A stretch of 14,574 nucleotides of DNA from JAYEIA01 sp964472505 (GTDB lineage: Bacteria; Bacteroidota; Bacteroidia; Bacteroidales; JAADGE01), in contig CAYYQW010000089.1 in assembly GCA_964472505.1 (NCBI GenBank), positions 1 through 14,574 on the forward strand. Direction: 5' to 3'. The stretch's first letter is position 1. Every line of letters starts with the position of its first letter. The position numbers were made by a program, and so were the translations under genes. Below, one piece after another: positions 6,136 to 13,874 of the stretch. The notes under the pieces are model-generated. The model made no database searches. It was not told the origin of the DNA and saw nothing but the letters and a program-made list of their open reading frames with translations.

Positions 6136-7287
6136 TCAGTATTTATAATGCACGGTAAGTTTGCCCATTTTTTGCAGTTTTTCGCTGATTAAGCGTACGA
6201 TTTCTTTACGGTGAAGAATTCCCTGTTGTCTGAATTCAATACGGTCTTCATCGGGCTTTTGAGCTTCGCCGCCGAAAAAATTAACTCGGTCAGCCATTTG
6301 CAAAAATTCGGCGATTTGAAATACTTTGGAATCGGATTTATGTTTACTTACATCCTCATCAAGAATATTATAAACTTGATTCAGCGTAACAATTCCTTCG
6401 GAAACAATATTCATTCCTTCTATGGAATACGCAGGCGGGGTTATTACACTTGTACTTTTGGAATCCACCCTAAGTTGTTTTCCCAACTGCCTTGCAACGA
6501 TTTTTGCAGACACGCCTCCGCAAATAATTTTGATGCCTTTCCGGTTGTAAAAATCCTGAACCAATCGGCAGTCGTTTTTAGAATCGGCGGGCGGTCCGGT
6601 AAAAATATTCACCACAATACCGCTGCGTGATTTTGCCAGAAGCACCGAACAATCATCGCCATAATTATTGCCCCATAAATCCAGAGCTTTACGATGCACA
6701 CTATCCACTATGTATTGGCTTGAAATATCTTCGTGATGAATATATTGTCGGATGTACTGCAAAACGCCTTCAGTTTCCCAGCCGTTGGCCAATCCGTTGC
6801 CGAGTCCGGCTTGGGTAATTCCGTCGGTCATCAGCAAGATGCCTTCGCCCATTTCAATTTTTGTGTTTACTTCGCTAATCAACGATTTTTCTAAAGTATA
6901 AACTCTGTCGGAGAGGATGTAGGCATTATTAGGCCCAAGCAAAATCGGTTGCGGGCTTTCATAAGATAAAACGGTTACATCGCCGTTGTTGAGTACCTGC
7001 AAAATGTTGAATACGGCAAAAGGGCTTATGGTTCCCCAAACTTTATTCATGGTACGCACCATGGACGAAAAGGCTTCGCGCAGTGTTGCACCGTTTTTTA
7101 TAAGGCCCAAAATTCGCGACACGCAAAGATTAGCCGCCACATTGGCCTTGACACCGGAACCAAGTCCGTCGCTGAGAACCACGGTTGTAGCAACTTCATT
7201 ACGCAATACTCCGAAGGCATCGCCGCAAGGCGCATTTACTTTTTTGGAACTTTGCCTGTCTATAATATCAATGTGATGATAAGACAT
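6136..7287 (-). CDS. PP2C/SpoIIE-type serine phosphatase of the sensory hydrogenase pair
   Basis: This protein of 383 residues has two parts. Residues about 1-220 are a PP2C/SpoIIE phosphatase with the metal-binding motifs in order: PCGDAF (Asp23), LSDGLGSG (Asp40), LMTDG (Asp155) and NNYGDDC (Asp211, Asp212). Residues about 224-383 form an extra domain opening with FTGPPADS and containing ICGGVSAKIVARQLGK. This layout occurs in phosphatases encoded beside sensory [FeFe] hydrogenases, but the domain's role is unknown. I chose the ATG at 7287 because it has an A-rich upstream region and MSYHHIDI starts right before the catalytic fold. The ATG at 7341 is possible and would overlap the upstream gene by 20 bases. 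The gene follows the sensor hydrogenase by 34 bases or overlaps it, so the two are cotranscribed. The target phosphoprotein and any opposing kinase are not in the window. Confidence 0.85.
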   Translation of the reverse strand: MSYHHIDIIDRQSSKKVNAPCGDAFGVLRNEVATTVVLSDGLGSGVKANVAANLCVSRILGLIKNGATLREAFSSMVRTMNKVWGTISPFAVFNILQVLNNGDVTVLSYESPQPILLGPNNAYILSDRVYTLEKSLISEVNTKIEMGEGILLMTDGITQAGLGNGLANGWETEGVLQYIRQYIHHEDISSQYIVDSVHRKALDLWGNNYGDDCSVLLAKSRSGIVVNIFTGPPADSKNDCRLVQDFYNRKGIKIICGGVSAKIVARQLGKQLRVDSKSTSVITPPAYSIEGMNIVSEGIVTLNQVYNILDEDVSKHKSDSKVFQIAEFLQMADRVNFFGGEAQKPDEDRIEFRQQGILHRKEIVRLISEKLQKMGKLTVHYKY

Positions 7288-7321
7288 AATTTCGTCTTTT
7301 TTATCCGTGTATAAAAGCCGC

Positions 7322-9034
7322 TTATTCTTTTCGAATGGCATCAATTAACCGATTCATAAGCATTTCGCCTTGTGCGGTATGGTCGCCTAAAAATTGCGCC
7401 AAATCCTGCGCCATATTTATCTGGTGGTCAATTAAATCCTGTGCCTGCCGAATGGTTTCCGTTTTGATATCTTTGAGTTTTTCGCGGTTGTTTTGAAGGT
7501 CTGTTATATCAATAAACATTCCGATGTATTTTTTTTCGCTTCTAAGCGCATAGGTAATTTGTCTGCAAATGAGATTATAACTTGCATAGTGCACGACTTT
7601 ACGAATCTCATCTTCGCTTCCGGCAGCCAATTTTTCAAAAGGGTCGGGGTCAATCAAATAAGAAATTTTCTTTTTCAAAACGGCTTCGTTACAGGAAAAC
7701 ATTTTTTTGAAAGTATTGTTAATGCTCTCAATCTCAAGATTTTCATTCAGTACAATAATTCCGTTGGGCGAAGTTTCAATAACCACGTTGTTCTTAGCTT
7801 CAGCCAAACGGCGCATGTAGGGCACGCACATTTCGTATTCGGCTCTGCCGCTCAATACGGCTATAGCTTTCTCGCGGCAGGAGTCGTAGCCGCAAGCGGA
7901 ACAATTCAGCCGGTCTTCCTTAGTGAATTTTCCAAATTTTGCCAAAGTGGCATTAATTTCTTCTTCACTGAAAAGAGGTGATTTTACAGCGTCTTTTTTG
8001 CTGTATGTTGTTGTAAAATTTTTGATATCCGGAAGTTCAGTTTCCGGTTGTTCTCCTTGTTTTTCGGAATATTCTATCAGAGCGTTTCGGCTTTCAAGAA
8101 TTAGCTGCTTATCGGGAACGCCGGGTCCGTTAATGCAGCCCGAACGGCAAAACAGCGGTTCGATAATGCAGTTGGAGCCGTTCTTTTTGAGTAATTTTGC
8201 AGCCTCATGTATTTCGTCGTATCCGCTTACAGCAAACACTTTGGCCGAAGTTAAATCGGCTGAGATATCGGCTGTTTTCAGCAAGCCGCCTTCTAAAGGA
8301 AAGTTTCGGGCATGCATTCCGGCTAATTCATCAAAACTGCTTTCTTCGCATTGCAAAAAGTCAATATTTTTCCACTCAAACAGTTCTTCAAGTTCTTCAA
8401 AAGTTAGAACACCGTCTAACAGGCCCTTGTATTCCTTGCGGTCGGCTTCATATTTTTTGGCCGTGCAGGGGCCTGCAAAAATTATTTTTGCGGAAGTTCC
8501 GAATTGTTTTCGCAACAGCTTGGCATGAATAATCATGGGCGAATCTATCGGTACCAGATTTTTAATCAAATCCGGTTGGTATTTCTCAATGTAATTTACA
8601 AAAGCCGGACAAGCCGTAAGCAAATGGGATTTTTCAGGATTTTTTTCAATAATTTGTTTGGATAATTTGGCGGTATGCCATGCACCTACGGCAGTTTCGG
8701 AAACAAAAGAAAAACCCGTCTGACGAATGGCCGAAGGTAATCGCAAACGCTTCCAATCGGAATACAATCCGGCAAAAGAAGGCGCTACACTTATTACAAG
8801 TTGCTCATTATCAGAAATATAATCTTTTACCCGATCAATGGCTTTCCGGTAGGTTTTTGCATTCTGCGGACATTGTTCCACACATGTTCCGCAAGCGATA
8901 CATCGCTCATCTATTACGTGGGCTTGGCCGCTTTCAATCTTTATGGCTTTCACAGGGCAATGCAAAACGCAGCGGTTGCAATCTCGGCATTTTGCTTTAT
9001 TGGTATATATTACTCCGGTTTTTTCTTTAATCAT
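7322..9034 (-). CDS. hydS: PAS-linked sensory-type [FeFe] hydrogenase homologue (HydS-like, group C3-type)
   Basis: This 570-residue protein has, in order: two ferredoxin-type [4Fe-4S] sites (C16/19/22/26 and C45/48/51/55), an H-cluster domain (about 75-325), a further 4-Cys FeS domain (C378, C381, C386, C403), a PAS domain (about 415-515) and a C-terminal helix. The four H-cluster Cys are present: C142 in LTACPAF, C190 in GPCTAKK, C296 and C300 in FCRSGC. In catalytic hydrogenases the first motif is TSCCP, whose first Cys relays protons; here it is Ala141, as in sensory groups. High H2 turnover is therefore unlikely, and sensing H2 or redox state is the better reading. The downstream phosphatase fits HydDB's phosphatase-linked group. 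I start at the ATG at 9034; an upstream TTG at 9046 is less likely. An exact -7 promoter element lies upstream. The group label is from memory of the classification, not a search. Confidence 0.85.
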   Translation of the reverse strand: MIKEKTGVIYTNKAKCRDCNRCVLHCPVKAIKIESGQAHVIDERCIACGTCVEQCPQNAKTYRKAIDRVKDYISDNEQLVISVAPSFAGLYSDWKRLRLPSAIRQTGFSFVSETAVGAWHTAKLSKQIIEKNPEKSHLLTACPAFVNYIEKYQPDLIKNLVPIDSPMIIHAKLLRKQFGTSAKIIFAGPCTAKKYEADRKEYKGLLDGVLTFEELEELFEWKNIDFLQCEESSFDELAGMHARNFPLEGGLLKTADISADLTSAKVFAVSGYDEIHEAAKLLKKNGSNCIIEPLFCRSGCINGPGVPDKQLILESRNALIEYSEKQGEQPETELPDIKNFTTTYSKKDAVKSPLFSEEEINATLAKFGKFTKEDRLNCSACGYDSCREKAIAVLSGRAEYEMCVPYMRRLAEAKNNVVIETSPNGIIVLNENLEIESINNTFKKMFSCNEAVLKKKISYLIDPDPFEKLAAGSEDEIRKVVHYASYNLICRQITYALRSEKKYIGMFIDITDLQNNREKLKDIKTETIRQAQDLIDHQINMAQDLAQFLGDHTAQGEMLMNRLIDAIRKE

Positions 9035-9068
9035 ATTTTCGTACAAATTAGGTTTCGAAAAAGTTCGG

Positions 9069-9076
9069 CAAATATA
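9069..9076 (-). promoter_or_regulatory. -7 promoter element for the sensor hydrogenase-phosphatase unit
   Basis: On the minus strand TATATTTG matches TAnnTTTG exactly, 34 bases before the ATG at 9034. No exact TTTG -33 sits at the usual spacing. A short inverted repeat, CGAA (9056-9059) and TTCG (9064-9067), spans the predicted transcription start. The element lies downstream of the hydA terminator, consistent with independent transcription. Confidence 0.5.
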
Positions 9077-9207
9077 GCATTATAAATGAACGTATTTCCG
9101 AATGCTTACAAATTCTAAAATAGCTTTTGAACATATATTAACTTAAATTTCGAACGGTTTAAAACACCTGCCGCCGAAAATTTGTAAGTACTCGAAAAAG
9201 CATTTGG

Positions 9208-9249
9208 AAAAAACTGCCGGAAGTGCCTTTTTCAATTTACCTCCGGCAG
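9208..9249 (-). terminator. Intrinsic terminator after hydA
   Basis: On the minus strand the arms CTGCCGGAGGT (9239-9249) and ACTTCCGGCAG (9214-9224) pair over 11 bases with one G-U. The loop is 14 bases, and TTTTTTCC follows immediately (complement of 9206-9213). The hairpin starts 18 bases after the hydA stop. This is the strongest classic terminator in the window. Confidence 0.85.
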
Positions 9250-9267
9250 AATAAAAATAATAGAAAC

Positions 9268-11316
9268 CTACACAGACATTAGACTGCCAACTCTGTGTAT
9301 TTCTTTTGTGAGCACTTCCACGGCTTTTTCAAATGTTGCTTTTTCAATAATCGTTTTATTTACTTTGACCACCGGCCCTCTTTCACATTTTTCAAAACAG
9401 AAAGTAGCTTTCACATCCACCATTTCTTCTTGGCCTTCAAAACCAACCATATCTTCCAAACGGTTTTCGGTAACATAAGCAATCAATTGTTTTAAAATGG
9501 TTTGTGAGCCTTTTACAAAGCAATTGGTACCTGCACACACACTCACCTCTATCTTGGGATGTTCCGTATCTCTGATAGTCATTTCTGTTTCAGCAATTCT
9601 CTTACGACCTTTATAGCTTGTGTGTAATAATTCGTGAGCAAGTTTGCCGCCCTGTTCGCCCAAAATTTTGTCGTATAACTCATTCACATAAGGATTCTCT
9701 TGCGGTTTGTGCAGTTGAAGCTGAACATCGGCATTATAGATTCCGTTTTTACGTTTTTCTTTAAAGTCCGGGTCAAAACTTACGGGCTGCCCGCCGCCGG
9801 CAATACATCCGCCGGGACATGCCATAACTTCAATCAGGTCTAAATCGGAATCGCCGGTTTTGACTTCTTCACAAAATTCACGGGCATTGCTGAGACCGTG
9901 AGCAATACCGAGCTTCAAGGAGGTTTTCCCGATGGTAATTTCCGCCACGCGTTTTTTATCGTCTCCTCTTACTATTGTGAAATCGTTATTTCCGAGTGTT
10001 TCTCTGGTTAATTTTTCGTAGGCAAAACGCAGAACGGCTTCACTTACACCGCCGGAATTGCCAAACAATACACCGGCACCGGTTTTGAAACCAAGCGGCA
10101 AGTCGAAAGATTGCGGGGTAAGTTTGTTGAACATAATTCCGGCTTCTTCAATCAGCTTTGCAAAGCCCTCGGTTGTGATAACGTGGTCCACATCGGCCAT
10201 TCCGTCTTTTTCAAACTCGGGACGTTTAGCTTCGTATTTCTTTGCAGTACAAGGCATTACCGAAACTACTACGATATTTTCGGCTTTTACACCCAAAATT
10301 TCGGGAAGCACTCTTTTTGCCACGCTCCCGAACATCTGTTGGGGCGATTTGCAAGTTGATAAATTGGGTAATAAATCTGAGTAATACTGTTCGGCAAATT
10401 TCACCCAAGACGGGCAGCAGGAAGTAAACTGCGGAAGCTTCTCTCCGCTTAGTTTTCTTTGTAAAAATTCGGTAGCTTCTTCAAAAATTGTCAAATCGGC
10501 AGCAAATGACGTATCATACACTTGGTCGAAGCCGATTTTTTTAAGAGCAGCCACTAATTGCCCGGTGGTTATTTGTCCGGCTTCGTAACCAAAACTTTCG
10601 CCCAAAGCTACGCGAACAGCCGGTGCCACTTGTGCTACCACAACTTTTTCGGGATTAAAAATGGCTTCCCAAACTTCCTCGCTTTCGGGTTTTGGTGTTA
10701 ATGCGCCTACGGGACAAACCGAAACACACTGACCGCAATACACACATTCCACATCTTTCAAGCCTTTTTGGAAAGCAGTACCTACGGTAGTTCCGGCACC
10801 TCTTCCCACGAAATCAATGGCGCCTACTGATTGTATTTCTTTACAAACCCTCACACAATCCCCGCAAAGTACGCATTTGTTGGGGTCGTGTACTATGCTG
10901 TGCGAAAAATTATCAATATCGGCTGTTTTGTCCGTTTTTTTGAAACGAGATTTTGAAATCCCTATCTTCCCGGACAAGTCCTGTAATTTACAATTATTAC
11001 TTCGGCTGCAAGTCGGGCATGAAATATCGTGATTGGCAAGCAAAAGCTCCAGATTAACCTTCCTTATGCGACGAATTTCATTACTTTTGGTTATTACTTT
11101 CATTCCGGGGCGCGGCGGCAAAGAACAAGATGCTTGAATTCCCATGCCGTCAACATCCACCACACACATGCGGCAGGCACCGTAAACACTCAAATCCGAG
11201 TGATAACAAAAAGTAGGTAATTCAATGTTTGCTTTTCTTACCAATTCAAGTACATTTTTTTCATTCTCTATCGGGATTTCCGTTCCGTCGATATATATGC
11301 TGTTGTTATTGTTCAT
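9268..11316 (-). CDS. hydA: [FeFe] hydrogenase catalytic subunit HydA, trimeric NAD(P)-linked (group A3-type)
   Basis: This 682-residue catalytic subunit carries the H-cluster, where protons and H2 interconvert. In order: a [2Fe-2S] domain (C37, C48, C51, C64); a His-ligated [4Fe-4S] site (H96, C100, C103, C109); two ferredoxin [4Fe-4S] sites (C148/151/154/158 and C191/194/197/201); then the H-cluster with FTSCCPSW (C300 relay, C301 ligand), MPCTAKK (C356) and ACPGGCIAGGGQP (C500, C504). A small-subunit-like segment follows (about 525-572). A C-terminal thioredoxin-like [2Fe-2S] domain completes it (C594, C599, C640, C644). This resembles Thermotoga maritima HydA, the subunit of an electron-bifurcating enzyme using NADH and ferredoxin. 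It lies 74 bases downstream of hydB, ends before an intrinsic terminator and is the last gene of the rex-hydCBA unit. Bifurcation is inferred from family and partners, not proven. The protein should be cytoplasmic. Confidence 0.95.
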   Translation of the reverse strand: MNNNNSIYIDGTEIPIENEKNVLELVRKANIELPTFCYHSDLSVYGACRMCVVDVDGMGIQASCSLPPRPGMKVITKSNEIRRIRKVNLELLLANHDISCPTCSRSNNCKLQDLSGKIGISKSRFKKTDKTADIDNFSHSIVHDPNKCVLCGDCVRVCKEIQSVGAIDFVGRGAGTTVGTAFQKGLKDVECVYCGQCVSVCPVGALTPKPESEEVWEAIFNPEKVVVAQVAPAVRVALGESFGYEAGQITTGQLVAALKKIGFDQVYDTSFAADLTIFEEATEFLQRKLSGEKLPQFTSCCPSWVKFAEQYYSDLLPNLSTCKSPQQMFGSVAKRVLPEILGVKAENIVVVSVMPCTAKKYEAKRPEFEKDGMADVDHVITTEGFAKLIEEAGIMFNKLTPQSFDLPLGFKTGAGVLFGNSGGVSEAVLRFAYEKLTRETLGNNDFTIVRGDDKKRVAEITIGKTSLKLGIAHGLSNAREFCEEVKTGDSDLDLIEVMACPGGCIAGGGQPVSFDPDFKEKRKNGIYNADVQLQLHKPQENPYVNELYDKILGEQGGKLAHELLHTSYKGRKRIAETEMTIRDTEHPKIEVSVCAGTNCFVKGSQTILKQLIAYVTENRLEDMVGFEGQEEMVDVKATFCFEKCERGPVVKVNKTIIEKATFEKAVEVLTKEIHRVGSLMSV

Positions 11317-11390
11317 TCTGATAATATTTTAATGGTTTTATTCGATTCATTTTCCAAAATTTATGATTGCAGTGAAAAACCCCATGCGAT

Positions 11391-13289
11391 TTAGAATCCG
11401 ACAACGGCGTCAAAGCGGCAAACTTCTGCGCAAGCACCGCATTTGGTACAAATATCGGGGTCGATGGTATGCGGCTTTTTACGTTCACCGGAAATGGCAT
11501 CCACCGGGCACTTTCTGACACATGCCGTACAACCGATACATTTTTCCGCATCAATATATATGTCGGCCAAAGCTTTGCATTGATTGGTAGGGCATTTCTT
11601 GTTTACAATGTGCTCCATATATTCGTCTCTGAATCTTTCTAAAGTTGAAATAACCGGGCTTGGCGCTGTTTTGCCCAAACCGCAAAGCGAAGCTTTTTTT
11701 ACGGCTTCAGCTGTTTCTTCCAAAATTTCAAGCGTTTTCAAACTAGCTGTTCCTTCAATGATTTCATCCAGTAATGCAAGCATTTGTTTAGTACCTTCGC
11801 GACAAGGCACGCATTTACCGCAACTTTCCGCTTGTGTAAACTCCATGAAGAAGCGTGCTATCTGCACCATGCAGGATTTGTTATTCATTACTACCATGCC
11901 GCCCGAACCGACCATGGCTCCGGCTTTCGTAAGATTATCATAATCCAGAGGCATGTCCAAATCATCTGCAGTAAGGCAACCGCCGGACGGCCCGCCCATC
12001 TGTACGGCTTTAAAACCGTCATTGGCCGGCTCGCCGTCGTCATTAATTACGCCGCCGCCTACATTATAAACAATTTCTCGAAGCGTAGAACCAAAAGGCA
12101 CTTCAATAAGGCCGGTATTGGCCACATGCCCGGTAAGTGCAAAGGTTTTGGTACCTTTAGAATTTTCCGTGCCGTATTGGTTAAACCATTCGGCACCTTT
12201 GTCTAAAATAAGCGGTACCACGGCCAAAGTTTCCACATTATTAATCGTGGTGGGTTTTCCCCACAGGCCTTTTTTTGCAGGAAAGGGCGGTTTTGGAGAA
12301 GGCATTCCGCGTTTTCCTTCGACCGAAGACATAAGAGCGGTTTCTTCGCCGCAAACAAAAGCACCGGCTCCTTCCATGATATAGAGTTTCATATTAAAAG
12401 AGCTTCCGAATACATTTTCACCGAGAATGCCCATTTTTTCGGCATCTTCAATGGCTTTTCGCATACGCGATACAGCCAAAGGATATTCGATGCGAACATA
12501 AACATAACCTTCATCAGCCCCTATGGCTTTAGCGGCTATCATCATGCCTTCAATTACCCGGTGCGGATTACCTTCCATCAGGCTGCGGTCCATAAATGCG
12601 CCGGGGTCGCCTTCATCGCCGTTGCAAATGATGTATTTCTTATCGCTTTCCTCGAGCCGGCACAAATCCCATTTTTTTCCGGTAGGAAACCCACCGCCTC
12701 CGCGGCCTCGCAAACCACTTTCCAGCACTGTTTGGCACACTTCGGCCTCGGATAAATTTTTAAACACATTTTTAGCCGCACGATAACCGCCCTGTGCAAT
12801 GTATTCGTTGATATCCAAAGGGTCAATCATTCCGCATTCATTGAGCACCAGTCGCTTTTGGAGTTTATAAAAAGGAATTTCATCGTGGGCTTTATATTTT
12901 TCTTTTGTACTCGGGTTCTCAACCAGCAGGCGCTCTACCGGCTTGCTTTCGAGCAGGGTTGTTTTAACAATTTCATCCACATCTTCCGTTTGCACTTTTG
13001 CATAGAAAATATCATCGGGCAAGATATTTACTAAAGGCCCCTGCGCACAAAAACCCTGGCAACCGCTGCCGGAAAGATGAATATTGGGCTTTCCGTTGAG
13101 TTTCTCTTCTTTTAGCTCAACAACTGCATTCAGATTGGCGGCTGCAATTTTTTCTTTGAAAGCTTCAAATACTTTCAACGCACCACTTGCTATACAACCC
13201 GTTCCGGCACATATTACAATTCGTTTTGTAATTTTTCCGGACAGTTGCTTGTATGATTCAGATATTCTTTCTAAGTTTACTGTATTCAT
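11391..13289 (-). CDS. hydB: HydB, NADH/FMN-binding (NuoF-like) subunit of the trimeric [FeFe] hydrogenase
   Basis: This 632-residue subunit takes electrons from or gives them to NAD(H). A thioredoxin-like [2Fe-2S] domain comes first (C27, C32, C77, C81). The NuoF core has the glycine-rich FMN/NADH motif GRGGGGFPTGKKW (195-207), the segment CNGDEGDPGAFMDRSL (222-237) and GAGAFVCGEETAL (307-319). A [4Fe-4S] site follows (C490, C493, C496, C536), as in complex I. At the C-terminus are two ferredoxin [4Fe-4S] sites (C584/587/590/594 and C614/617/620/624), which simple NuoF lacks and bifurcating HydB has. H560, C566 and C571 between them could bind a metal such as zinc. The 67-base gap to hydC contains a strong 14-bp hairpin. 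The ATG at 13289 gives the family's usual length. It should form the HydABC complex with the flanking gene products. Confidence 0.94.
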   Translation of the reverse strand: MNTVNLERISESYKQLSGKITKRIVICAGTGCIASGALKVFEAFKEKIAAANLNAVVELKEEKLNGKPNIHLSGSGCQGFCAQGPLVNILPDDIFYAKVQTEDVDEIVKTTLLESKPVERLLVENPSTKEKYKAHDEIPFYKLQKRLVLNECGMIDPLDINEYIAQGGYRAAKNVFKNLSEAEVCQTVLESGLRGRGGGGFPTGKKWDLCRLEESDKKYIICNGDEGDPGAFMDRSLMEGNPHRVIEGMMIAAKAIGADEGYVYVRIEYPLAVSRMRKAIEDAEKMGILGENVFGSSFNMKLYIMEGAGAFVCGEETALMSSVEGKRGMPSPKPPFPAKKGLWGKPTTINNVETLAVVPLILDKGAEWFNQYGTENSKGTKTFALTGHVANTGLIEVPFGSTLREIVYNVGGGVINDDGEPANDGFKAVQMGGPSGGCLTADDLDMPLDYDNLTKAGAMVGSGGMVVMNNKSCMVQIARFFMEFTQAESCGKCVPCREGTKQMLALLDEIIEGTASLKTLEILEETAEAVKKASLCGLGKTAPSPVISTLERFRDEYMEHIVNKKCPTNQCKALADIYIDAEKCIGCTACVRKCPVDAISGERKKPHTIDPDICTKCGACAEVCRFDAVVGF

Positions 13290-13318
13290 TTTAGTATAAT
13301 TTTTATGAGTGAATTATG

Positions 13319-13352
13319 ATATAAGGCAGAAACGGCAATTTCTGCCTTATAT
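13319..13352. terminator. Strong 14-bp intercistronic hairpin between hydC and hydB
   Basis: Arms ATATAAGGCAGAAA (13319-13332) and TTTCTGCCTTATAT (13339-13352) are perfect inverted copies around the loop CGGCAA. On the minus strand it starts 4 bases after the hydC stop and is not followed by a T-run, so transcription into hydB probably continues. A T-run (13352-13358) follows it on the plus strand instead, so it would look like a terminator only for antisense transcripts. A role in mRNA stability or subunit ratio is inferred. Confidence 0.6.
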
Positions 13353-13356
13353 TTTT

Positions 13357-13863
13357 TTATCCAGCCGGAACGGCTTCTTCTTCTAAAGCTTTATCTATGA
13401 TTTCCGGCACCTTTTTATTAGTTACCTGACCAAAAACTTGTTCATTTATAAGCATAACCGGAGCCAACCCGCAAGCTCCCAAGCAGGAAACCGTTTCAAG
13501 GGTAAACATCATATCAGATGTGGTATGTTCTCCTTCTTTCAGGCCTAACTTTTTCTGCAAGGCAGAAATCAAAGGTTTGGAACCTTTTACATGACAAGCC
13601 GTACCGTCGCATACTTTTACCACATACTTTCCTTTCGGCGTTAAAGTAAAATGTGCATAAAAAGTAGCTACTCCGTACACTTCCGCTACCGGCACATTCA
13701 AAGCTGTGGCTATATAAACCAACACTTCTTCAGGCAGATACCGATATTCGTCTTGTACTTTTTGCAAAATTGTAATCAGCTTGGAACGATCATAATTGAA
13801 AGATTCAATAATATCGAGAACCTTTTCAAATTTTCTTACTTTTTCGTTGTTTTTTTCGTTCAT
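13357..13863 (-). CDS. hydC: HydC, NuoE-like thioredoxin-fold [2Fe-2S] subunit of the trimeric hydrogenase
   Basis: This 168-residue protein is the length of a NuoE/HydC subunit. The helical N-terminal part (about 1-60) is followed by EVYGVATFYAHF (61-72) and a thioredoxin-like domain with the [2Fe-2S] ligands C85 and C90 in VCDGTACHVKG, and C127 and C131 in SCLGACGLAP. In complex I and in HydABC this subunit packs against the flavin subunit and holds a [2Fe-2S] cluster near the FMN. It starts 11 bases after the rex stop, the tightest junction in the operon, and is followed by the intercistronic hairpin before hydB. The order hydC-hydB-hydA is the usual one for this enzyme class. Being next to an NADH-sensing regulator supports the NADH-linked assignment. 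Confidence 0.93.
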   Translation of the reverse strand: MNEKNNEKVRKFEKVLDIIESFNYDRSKLITILQKVQDEYRYLPEEVLVYIATALNVPVAEVYGVATFYAHFTLTPKGKYVVKVCDGTACHVKGSKPLISALQKKLGLKEGEHTTSDMMFTLETVSCLGACGLAPVMLINEQVFGQVTNKKVPEIIDKALEEEAVPAG

Positions 13864-13874
13864 ATTATATAAAT

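Noticed and set aside
7923..8528. 201-codon plus-strand frame opposite the sensor hydrogenase gene
   Set aside because: It is an antisense shadow of a gene with all its FeS and H-cluster motifs on the other strand, and its product is Ser/Phe-rich with no domain.
7322..9034. A second catalytic hydrogenase
   Set aside because: The proton-relay Cys is replaced by Ala, a PAS domain is attached and a phosphatase gene follows, all typical of sensory forms.
9035..9046. TTG at 9046 as the sensor hydrogenase start
   Set aside because: The ATG at 9034 begins MIKEKTGVIY right before the first ferredoxin site, and the TTG would leave a very short leader after the predicted transcription start.
11306..11554. 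82-codon minus-strand frame across the hydB-hydA junction
   Set aside because: It overlaps the FeS-cluster-coding end of hydB in another frame and shows no protein features.
11584..12786. Several plus-strand frames opposite hydB
   Set aside because: They are shadows of the strongly conserved NuoF-like coding sequence and have no domain or start signal of their own.
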